In this document: positions 4,907 through 10,178 of the stretch, piece by piece
Layout: every line of letters starts with the position of its first letter
Position numbering within the stretch: the stretch's first letter is position 1
Origin: an uncultured Neisseriaceae bacterium
Lineage (GTDB): Bacteria > Pseudomonadota > Gammaproteobacteria > Burkholderiales > UBA11063
Reading direction: 5' to 3'
Assembly (NCBI GenBank): GCA_903891375.1
Contig: CAITEL010000069.1
Location: 1-10,178 of the forward strand
DNA: 10,178 bases
Made by a program: the position numbers and the translations under genes
The notes under the pieces: model-generated
Told to the model about the DNA's origin: nothing
The model's database searches: none
The model's input: only the letters and a program-made list of their open reading frames with translations

Positions 4907-5647
4907 ATGATAGCAGGTTTAATACAGAGATGCGCACCTGGTAACGTACCAACACCAGCGGGCACAGAGGAAGTGATTTTTCAGAGTACTGATGATAATT
5001 TATTTTATTCAAAAAAATCAGATGGCTCATTTGTTTTAGTTGGTGGTATTGGTACATCTGATAATTGGATAGATGCACAACCTGGTGACCGGCAGTTATT
5101 TATAGTTGGAGCAAATGCAACACCGGAAGTGACAGCTGAGTATAATGCGTTAATCGGTAATGGTGGTAAAAACCAGTTCTCGTATGCTTTAGCGGTTGGT
5201 GTTCATAACCTTAATGGTCAGGGTATACCAGGTGAGGCCCAATCGTATAGAATAATGCTTGGCGCTCATTGTATTGGTAATACACCAACACCAATGGGTA
5301 CTGGCGCTTCATCATTGGATATACCAGAAAATACAGCATGGGCTTTTACATTAAAAGTTATTATATCATCAGCAGTTAGCGCTGGTGGTGGTTTATTGCC
5401 ATTACATAGTTATGCGGCTGATTGGATTGGTATTATAATAAATCAAGCTGGTGTTATAACAATGGTTACTAATGTACCAGGTCAATCAAAAGAAACATAT
5501 TCAGTGTATAATTCAACAATGCAAAACTGTGCAGTTGCTGTAACAACAGATGGTACATCATTAATTGTTAATGCAACAGGTTTAGCTGGTGGAAGTTCAT
5601 ACGCAGTTGGTACTTTAGATCTCACTCAAATAAAATTAGCACTTTAA
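4907..5647 (+). CDS. probable spike/fibre protein, beta-rich (246 residues)
   Basis: Residues 1-48 (MIAGLIQRCAPGNVPTPAGT, then EEVIFQSTDDNLFYSKKSDG) share the module of the 52-residue protein encoded at 4681-4839. The region after about residue 60 is beta-rich and polar. It contains NTAWAFTLKVIISSAVSAGG (142-161), then DWIGIIINQAGVITMVTNV, which recalls the late beta-sandwich domain of phage tail fibres (tAWxFxxxVxaxx...Y.IxGxIxxxxG). I therefore read it as an attachment protein made of an N-terminal virion-binding module and a C-terminal beta domain. It has no signal peptide or membrane span. It follows the terminator by 36 bases and an A-rich leader (AATAATAGACAAA). The family assignment is inferred from patterns. 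Confidence 0.75.
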   Translation: MIAGLIQRCAPGNVPTPAGTEEVIFQSTDDNLFYSKKSDGSFVLVGGIGTSDNWIDAQPGDRQLFIVGANATPEVTAEYNALIGNGGKNQFSYALAVGVHNLNGQGIPGEAQSYRIMLGAHCIGNTPTPMGTGASSLDIPENTAWAFTLKVIISSAVSAGGGLLPLHSYAADWIGIIINQAGVITMVTNVPGQSKETYSVYNSTMQNCAVAVTTDGTSLIVNATGLAGGSSYAVGTLDLTQIKLAL

Positions 5648-5650
5648 TGA

Positions 5651-6145
5651 ATGGCTCAATTTGCTTCGGTATTAGACGCTTGTAATGCAATAGCATATAA
5701 ACTAGGAGGTATGTCTCAATATTCATCAGTTTTAGACGCTTTGGATGCTATATATGATTTATTAGCAGGAGGCGGAGCCGCACCTTCGTGGTTATCTAAT
5801 AGCCAATCATATGAGCCAATTATAGGTCCGTACGAAGTTCAGATTGATAATGGTAGTGGTACTCTATATATAAACCCACCAGCCTTAATAGCTAATTGCT
5901 TAGTGCATTTACCATTAAGTCCGGTTAAAAACCAGGTTTGTAAATTGATATTTGGTGGCGCAGGTAATGTAACAACAGGTTTAGTTGTTACAGCTTTAAC
6001 CATTGACGCACCTGGTGTAGGTCAGTCAATACAAGGTTTTGTCGATAGTGAAGGTATAGTTGAGTCTCCATTTGCGTTTCAATACAATGAGGACAATAAA
6101 GTTTGGTATGTAATAACATATATAGGTTCTGTAATAACTACATAA
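5651..6145 (+). CDS. beta-rich virion protein with duplicated N-terminal helix motif (164 residues)
   Basis: I use the ATG at 5651, three bases after the previous stop (the ATG at 5647 is out of frame). Residues 3-20 (QFASVLDACNAIAYKLGG) and 23-40 (QYSSVLDALDAIYDLLAG) are two copies of one 18-residue helical motif with a shared SVLDAxxAI core. A Gly-rich linker and a beta domain follow, with VHLPLSPVKNQVCKLIFGG, then ALTIDAPGVGQSIQGF and a final FQYNEDNKVWYVI. That order is like phage fibre head domains (LPxSPxxGQ, then ItIxxxGxxIxG, then W at the end). The repeated helices may make a coiled or bundled stalk base. The stop overlaps the start of the collagen-like gene (TAATG). Confidence 0.75.
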   Translation: MAQFASVLDACNAIAYKLGGMSQYSSVLDALDAIYDLLAGGGAAPSWLSNSQSYEPIIGPYEVQIDNGSGTLYINPPALIANCLVHLPLSPVKNQVCKLIFGGAGNVTTGLVVTALTIDAPGVGQSIQGFVDSEGIVESPFAFQYNEDNKVWYVITYIGSVITT

Positions 6146-7929
6146 TGAGAAAGATATTATTTATATTAATAGCATTTTCCTTTAGCGCAAATGCACAAGT
6201 TCAACAGCTTGAGAATTTATTCAAGCCACCAACGCAGATAACAAGTGCAAAAATGAACTCACTTATACAATACACGGCATCAAAAGTGGACAGTGTAACA
6301 ATAAGCGGCGACTCACTAGTTACATGGGCTGACAGTACAACTAAAAGAAAAGCAGTGTTTGGTGCAGTTGGACCTACGGGTCCTGCCGGTCTGTCAGGTG
6401 ATAGATATCAAACAGCGTCTACTACTCTTTTTGAGATATTAAACATAAATGACACAGTTAGTTTTATAATTTCAGATAGCCTTGCATACACACCTAATCA
6501 AGGTATTTTAGTTACACCATGTTTTTCTATACTAGATTTTTTTATTGGATATGTAATAGATTACAATCTAACATCTGGATTAATGAGTATATATATAACA
6601 TCACTATCAACTGGTCTAGGTTTATCATACGACTCATGGATAGTTAATCTTGATGGCGCTGTTGGTGCGGTTGGTGCAACCGGTGCAACAGGTCCAAGTG
6701 GTAGTAATGGCGCTACAGGTGCTACTGGTGTGGTTGGCGCTACGGGTCCAAGTGGTAATAATGGCGCGGTTGGCGCAACAGGTCCAACTGGTAATAATGG
6801 TACAAATGGCGCTACAGGTAGCACGGGTCCATCTGGGGTAGATGGCGCTACAGGTCCAACAGGTGTAGCTGGTGCGACAGGTGCATCTGGTAGTAATGGC
6901 GCAACAGGTTCGACTGGTATTGGGTATAGAGTTACATCACCATGGTCAACAACTTCATTAACAATAGGAACAGGGACAAAAGTTTTTACAACAGTAAGCG
7001 CGCCAACAGGCTTTGCATATGTGGCTGGTGATAGAATAAGAGCAGCTGGTCTTATATCATCTAATTATATGGAAGGTGTAATAGCTATTATAGTTGGTAG
7101 TAATGTAACAGTTTCTATTGACCAAACCGGTGGTAGTGGCACATATAACAATTGGAGTGTTGGTATAGCTGGTAATCCAGGTAATAGTGGCGCTACTGGT
7201 GCCACGGGTCCTAGTGGTGTAGATGGTGCAACAGGTCCAATTGGCGCTACAGGTCCGTCTGGTGTAGATGGTGCAACTGGTGCTACAGGCCCAACTGGCA
7301 CAGCTGGTTCAAATGGTGCAACAGGCTCTACAGGACCAACTGGCACAGCTGGTTCAAATGGTGCAACAGGCTCTACAGGCACAGCTGGAACAAATGGTGC
7401 AACAGGTGGCACTGGCGCAACAGGTCCGACAGGTACAGTTGGTGCTTCGGGCCCATCTGGTTCAAATGGTAGTAATGGTGCAACTGGTGCTACTGGTGTA
7501 GCTGGTGCAACAGGCGCAACAGGGTCGAGTGTATCAGTTAGAGATAATTTACAGTTAATAATAAGTAATAACGGTGCAGTTATATCCACAGGGTATCAAG
7601 GTCAGTTCTCGGTTCCATTTAATTGCGCATCAATAGACAGTGTGTGGTTACTAGGTGATAGTAGTGCAGATGTTATAACTATAGGTTTATGGAAAACATC
7701 ATATAGTAGTTTTGCGCCAACAGTAACACATCCAATTGCTGCGGATAGTATTACAAATGGTCATCCACCGCAATTATCTTCAGCATCAAAGAGCACATAC
7801 GTAATTGGCGCAAATTGGACAGTTTCGTCACTAACAGCAGGTGATATAATAGGTATAAATACAAATACATCACCATCAGTCGCTATAATTAGAAACTTAA
7901 CATTTATATTATGGGTAACAAGGCAATAG
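6145..7929 (+). CDS. exported collagen-like spike or adhesin (594 residues)
   Basis: I use the ATG at 6145, which shares a base with the previous stop. A start at 6103 would put the signal peptide in the interior. Residues 1-17 (MRKILFILIAFSFSANA, then QVQQ) form a clear Sec signal peptide with a cleavage site before Gln. A short Gly-Pro-Thr segment (74-87) precedes a beta domain (88-170, ending SWIVNLDGAVG). Gly-X-Y repeats (171-259) follow, mostly GAT, GPT, GPS and GSN. A second beta domain comes next (260-340, SPWSTTSLTIGTGTKVFT, then GSGTYNNWSVGIAG). A second Gly-X-Y run (343-460) leads to a beta C-terminal head (462-594). Collagen-like spikes and fibres occur in phages, including PRD1 P5, but a Sec signal is unusual there. 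It could be a membrane-delivered spike or a surface-altering exported protein. Confidence 0.9.
   Translation: MRKILFILIAFSFSANAQVQQLENLFKPPTQITSAKMNSLIQYTASKVDSVTISGDSLVTWADSTTKRKAVFGAVGPTGPAGLSGDRYQTASTTLFEILNINDTVSFIISDSLAYTPNQGILVTPCFSILDFFIGYVIDYNLTSGLMSIYITSLSTGLGLSYDSWIVNLDGAVGAVGATGATGPSGSNGATGATGVVGATGPSGNNGAVGATGPTGNNGTNGATGSTGPSGVDGATGPTGVAGATGASGSNGATGSTGIGYRVTSPWSTTSLTIGTGTKVFTTVSAPTGFAYVAGDRIRAAGLISSNYMEGVIAIIVGSNVTVSIDQTGGSGTYNNWSVGIAGNPGNSGATGATGPSGVDGATGPIGATGPSGVDGATGATGPTGTAGSNGATGSTGPTGTAGSNGATGSTGTAGTNGATGGTGATGPTGTVGASGPSGSNGSNGATGATGVAGATGATGSSVSVRDNLQLIISNNGAVISTGYQGQFSVPFNCASIDSVWLLGDSSADVITIGLWKTSYSSFAPTVTHPIAADSITNGHPPQLSSASKSTYVIGANWTVSSLTAGDIIGINTNTSPSVAIIRNLTFILWVTRQ
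6655..6921 (+). repeat. collagen-like Gly-X-Y repeat block 1
   Basis: The block encodes residues 171-259 of the exported collagen-like protein, about 30 Gly-X-Y triplets such as GAT, GPS, GSN and GVD. At the DNA level it is a run of GGY GCW ACW and related codons. The encoded stretch should form a thin trimeric triple helix. Antisense and frame-shifted frames across it are low-complexity shadows. Confidence 0.9.
7171..7524 (+). repeat. collagen-like Gly-X-Y repeat block 2
   Basis: The block encodes residues 343-460, about 39 triplets of the same type. It includes a 45-base tandem duplication at 7291-7380 and a third partial unit beginning at 7381. Confidence 0.9.
7291..7380 (+). repeat. 45-base perfect tandem repeat inside the collagen-like gene
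   Basis: Bases 7291-7335 and 7336-7380 are identical except for the last base (A at 7335, C at 7380). The unit starts CCAACTGGCACAGCTGG and encodes fifteen residues in frame (five Gly-X-Y triplets), so copy number can change without a frameshift. The near identity shows a recent duplication by slippage or recombination. Confidence 0.9.
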
Positions 7930-9017
7930 TAATATTATTTTTACTAGCATCAGTTAATTGTAGTGCGGTTAGAAAGTATTGGGTTGGTGGTGGCGCTACT
8001 ACAAATGTAAATGCGACAGGTAATACTAATTGGGCATTATCAGACGGTGGTGCTAATAATGCTTCAGTTCCAATTAACACTGATAGTATGTATTTTACAG
8101 CTAATTCATTATCTACAACAAATTGGAATGTAAATTTAACAGTTGCGTATGTAGAAATAACAAGTGGATATACAAATGGTGGTTGGTGGTCTGGCAATGG
8201 TAATTTAAGTTGCGTCGGTAATTTTCTTGTTGGTAAATCAGGTCTTAACTTAGCCATAAACTGGACTGGTTATTTTGTTAATGCAGGTGGTTCAGGTAAA
8301 AGTATAAACGTTGCATCTGGTTTCACAATGTACGGGTGGTTAATAAGTGGCTCAGGTTCTTATAGTCTGATTAATAATAATATAGTATTACTAGATTACT
8401 TAAAACAAACAGGCGGCATTTTAACAACTAATCCCGGTTCAGTATTAACATCATGTAAAGGTATAGTATCAACAGGTTCAAACCCAAGAACATTAGCGTT
8501 TACTGCAAATGCAATAACAGTAACAGGAACAGACTCTGCTATTTTATTCTCTGGTAGTAACTTAACATTAACAAATGCGTCTAATATAACACTAACATCA
8601 TCAGTCGGTGCTAAATTTTCAGGTTTAGGTAAAATATTTGGTACGGTAAACTTTAATAACGCAGCAAACACTGGTGACTTCATTATATCGGGAGCAAACA
8701 CTTTTACAAACATAACATTCGCCAGTACTAATGCTTACAATATAGTGTTCCCATCAAGTACAACACAGACAATAGTAACTTTATCAGTAAATGGCGCATC
8801 ATGCACATCAATGCCAGTTTTAAAAAGTAGTAGCAACGGTGTAACAGCAAGTATATCACTAACTAATTCAATATCAAAAACATTCTTAGAATTAAAAGAT
8901 ATAAACAAAACAGGAGCCGGTTCTTTCTCAATATCAAGCGGCCGCAATGGCGGCAATAACTTTGGTGTATATATAAGCAATTGTAGCTTTAAGGGTCTTA
9001 GATTATTAAATAAATAA
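7911..9017 (+). CDS. exported beta-solenoid-like protein with YWVGG-type domain (368 residues)
   Basis: Residues 1-19 (MGNKAIVILFLLASVNCSA) form a Sec signal peptide, probably cleaved before VRKYWVGG. There is no proper lipobox around Cys17. The mature N-terminus (KYWVGGGATTNVNATGNTNW, then GGANNASVPINTDSMYF) matches the WVGGtGNWsdxxxWs...ggasvPtxxDxvxF segment found in many Bacteroidota secreted proteins and some phage proteins. The rest is a repetitive run of short beta strands rich in Ser, Thr, Asn and Gly, suggesting a solenoid or beta helix. It ends with a typical closing LKDINKTGAGSFSISSG, then GNNFGVYISNC. The gene overlaps the collagen-like gene by 19 bases. It is likely an adhesin, surface or spike protein. 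Confidence 0.85.
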   Translation: MGNKAIVILFLLASVNCSAVRKYWVGGGATTNVNATGNTNWALSDGGANNASVPINTDSMYFTANSLSTTNWNVNLTVAYVEITSGYTNGGWWSGNGNLSCVGNFLVGKSGLNLAINWTGYFVNAGGSGKSINVASGFTMYGWLISGSGSYSLINNNIVLLDYLKQTGGILTTNPGSVLTSCKGIVSTGSNPRTLAFTANAITVTGTDSAILFSGSNLTLTNASNITLTSSVGAKFSGLGKIFGTVNFNNAANTGDFIISGANTFTNITFASTNAYNIVFPSSTTQTIVTLSVNGASCTSMPVLKSSSNGVTASISLTNSISKTFLELKDINKTGAGSFSISSGRNGGNNFGVYISNCSFKGLRLLNK

Positions 9018-9029
9018 ATAAATAGCAAA

Positions 9030-9335
9030 ATGAAAAAATTATTAGTATTAGCTTCTCTCGCATTAATTTGCATGAGCTTAAACTACACAAAAAACGGTGT
9101 AGGTTTAAATGTATCGGTTCAAAACCCAGCTCCATGTAATTCATGCACCGGTAGAATAATATGTATATCATCCGGTGGAAGTGGTTATTACTCATGGTCA
9201 AAATACAGTGGTAGAACGTTTCAAGGGAGTAATGTTTTCTTGCAATTATGTAGCGGGTATTACTACATCCAAACAATTGATAACACTGGCCAGAGAAGTC
9301 CAATAGCAAAAACGCGTGTCGGTTGCCTTCAATAA
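9030..9335 (+). CDS. small exported protein with SprB-repeat-like domain (101 residues)
   Basis: Residues 1-17 (MKKLLVLASLALICMSL) look like a signal peptide or N-terminal anchor. Residues 38-88 have the order of a single SprB repeat: CTGRIICISSGGSGYYSWSK, then GSNVFLQLCSGYYYIQTIDN. The GG-x-x-YxWS core and the LxLxxGxYxxxxxDN end are hallmarks of this beta-sandwich repeat. The repeat is named after SprB, the cell-surface gliding adhesin of Flavobacterium. The protein has a CxxC motif (residues 36-39) and other cysteines, which would fit disulfides outside the cytoplasm. The start follows an A-rich leader 12 bases after the previous stop. Role is unknown; a secreted adhesin or surface mimic is possible. 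Confidence 0.8.
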   Translation: MKKLLVLASLALICMSLNYTKNGVGLNVSVQNPAPCNSCTGRIICISSGGSGYYSWSKYSGRTFQGSNVFLQLCSGYYYIQTIDNTGQRSPIAKTRVGCLQ

Positions 9336-9360
9336 GAGATTAATTAAATAAATAATAGTA

Positions 9361-9528
9361 ATGAAAAATTGGAAAACAACTTTAGCCGGTATCTTAATGA
9401 TACTAGTTTGGGGTGCAGTCAAATTAGGCTACATCACAACTGACATTGCAACAGCTTTGTCAGCAATCTTAACTGGTCTTGGCCTCGTAGCCGCCCAAGA
9501 CGGAACGCCACCATCCCCATCAGTGTAG
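9361..9528 (+). CDS. small holin-like membrane protein (55 residues)
   Basis: The product is MKNWKTTLAGILMILVWGAV followed by KLGYITTDIATALSAILTGL and a GLVAAQDG end, then TPPSPSV. This matches a common phage and prophage small-protein pattern (a WKTTLxGIL start, a Gly/Ala-rich second segment ending in GLxxAxD). The family is usually annotated as hypothetical or as a holin-like protein. Two short hydrophobic segments at about 8-22 and 29-45 would make a hairpin. The A-rich leader (AATAAATAATAGTA) precedes the start. The codons of its 3' part are richer in GC (GGCCTCGTAGCCGCC) than the neighbouring genes. With the 2315-2548 product there are two lysis-membrane candidates. Confidence 0.8.
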   Translation: MKNWKTTLAGILMILVWGAVKLGYITTDIATALSAILTGLGLVAAQDGTPPSPSV

Positions 9529-9529
9529 T

Positions 9530-10178
9530 ATGAAAACAGTATTGCACGACAAGAGGTATCATCTCTCATGCGAAAGTATGAGAGATATACTCCCTGGCGA
9601 CTCTTTAAACATAGTCGTCAATGACAGTCCAACAGAAAATAACATTGCAATTTTATTTGATGAGTATAAGTTAAATAAAGATAACATAAGAGGATGGTCT
9701 ATATTGGAAACCGCTGAAATAGATGACAGGGGTGAGTTTATTTATAATGGAAACAAAATACACTTTATAAACACAACAACTGAAGAGCACATATTTGCAG
9801 CTAAATTAAAACCATCTATTACAAATCCAGACTTTCAATTTTCGGATAGACACTTCAAAGAAGAGTACTTAATATTATTAAATGCTTTCATTCAAAGTAT
9901 TGCAGATAAGCACAAAAAAGAAGAAGCAACCGAAACAATAGAAAGTATTGAAGAAGTTTCATCCGAGCAACTTGAAGGTGTGAAAGAAGAGTCACGTGGT
10001 TCAGAATATACCGACGGTGCCTATAAATTCATTGTATTTGAGGATTGTTGTTTGCTTCAAAGAAACGGAGAAGATATTACAGAAATAAGTAATCTTATTC
10101 TTGTAGACAATGATGACGAAACCGAGAAGTGGGAATTTGAGGATGATGGAAACAAGTTAATTGAGTATAATGGAAGCA
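9530..10178 (+). CDS. acidic soluble protein of unknown function (partial, cut by window end)
   Basis: The start ATG lies one base after the previous stop (TAGT then ATG). The frame remains open for 216 codons to the window edge. Residues 1-125 look like a mixed alpha/beta domain (CESMRDILPGDSLNIVVND, then FDEYKLNKDNIRGWSIL, then FKEEYLILLNAFIQSIA). An acidic Glu/Ser-rich linker (about 126-155, KKEEATETIESIEEVSSEQL) follows. A second segment (GAYKFIVFEDCCLLQRNGED, then DDETEKWEFEDDGNKL) is strongly acidic. No membrane span or signal is seen, a break from the genes before it. I recognise no family. It may begin a different functional block, for example regulation or assembly. Confidence 0.8.
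   Translation, partial: MKTVLHDKRYHLSCESMRDILPGDSLNIVVNDSPTENNIAILFDEYKLNKDNIRGWSILETAEIDDRGEFIYNGNKIHFINTTTEEHIFAAKLKPSITNPDFQFSDRHFKEEYLILLNAFIQSIADKHKKEEATETIESIEEVSSEQLEGVKEESRGSEYTDGAYKFIVFEDCCLLQRNGEDITEISNLILVDNDDETEKWEFEDDGNKLIEYNGS

Noticed and set aside
6103..6144. Upstream start at 6103 for the collagen-like gene
   Set aside because: It would bury the signal peptide. The ATG at 6145 gives a proper Sec signal and a TAATG junction.
6561..6824. - strand open frame rich in Pro and Val opposite the first collagen block
   Set aside because: It is the antisense shadow of the Gly-X-Y codons (GGT GCA ACA repeats give TGT TGC ACC). It has no leader and lies entirely within a well-supported + strand gene.
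6655..7524. CRISPR-like array, suggested by the regular short DNA repeats
   Set aside because: The repeats are three-base-periodic, encode Gly-X-Y triplets in one frame, and have no unique spacers.
7065..7589. - strand open frame rich in Pro, Val and Ala opposite the second collagen block
   Set aside because: It is another antisense shadow of Gly-X-Y repeats, with low complexity and no start context.
7904..8257. - strand open frame opposite the YWVGG-type gene
   Set aside because: The + strand gene has a signal peptide and a known-type domain. The - strand product has a biased, patternless composition, and all other genes are on the + strand. The same holds for 8396-8713, 8735-9073 and 8998-9309.
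1..10178. tRNA or other RNA genes
   Set aside because: I saw no cloverleaf with a GTTCRA arm and no CCA end. The only strong hairpin is the terminator at 4845-4871.

Overview
The window reads as a stretch of late (virion, lysis and host-attachment) genes from a virus or provirus of a Bacteroidota host. Every supported gene is on the + strand. Genes are tiny and packed end to end, often sharing bases (TAATG or ATGA junctions). The DNA is AT-rich. Starts have no Shine-Dalgarno motif but sit behind A-rich leaders such as AAATAGTAAAAT, which is typical of Bacteroidota translation. Several proteins have Bacteroidota-type features: a Sec signal peptide cleaved before Gln, a YWVGG-type secreted domain, and a SprB-repeat-like domain. 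No capsid, terminase, packaging ATPase or replication gene is inside the window, so the virus group cannot be named.

Layout. (1) 1-78: end of an upstream gene. (2) 102-2307: nine small proteins, each with one N-terminal membrane segment, beginning with three related MKWY proteins in tandem. (3) 2315-3131: a lysis-type pair, a membrane/coiled-coil protein and a GH24 lysozyme. The lysozyme frame ends beside an A9 run, and an out-of-frame 24-codon membrane tail follows directly. (4) 3131-4601: four more single-span proteins, one with an LEA14-like domain and three tail-anchored. (5) 4602-4871: a leader, a 52-residue protein and a perfect hairpin terminator. (6) 4907-7929: a spike or fibre cassette of two beta-rich proteins and a 594-residue collagen-like protein with a Sec signal peptide. 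(7) 7911-9335: two more exported proteins. (8) 9361-9528: a holin-like protein. (9) 9530 to the end: an unrecognised acidic soluble protein, cut by the window edge.

How the genes may work together (inference). About thirteen single-span proteins beside a lysozyme and collagen-like spike genes resemble the late regions of membrane-containing tailless phages; PRD1, for example, has many small membrane proteins, a virion lytic enzyme and a collagen-motif spike protein. If so, the small proteins would populate a virion membrane, a lysozyme with a membrane tail could act in entry or release, and the 4681-7929 products would form receptor-binding spikes. Exported proteins in the same run are unusual for a phage and could alter the host surface or be virion membrane proteins inserted through Sec. 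A filamentous virus or a tailed phage with an unusual membrane-protein block remains possible.

The strongest leads are the hidden membrane tail of the lysozyme behind an A9 slippery run, the decaying tandem duplication at 322-667, the shared N-terminal module of the 4681 and 4907 products, and the run of three Sec-type proteins.
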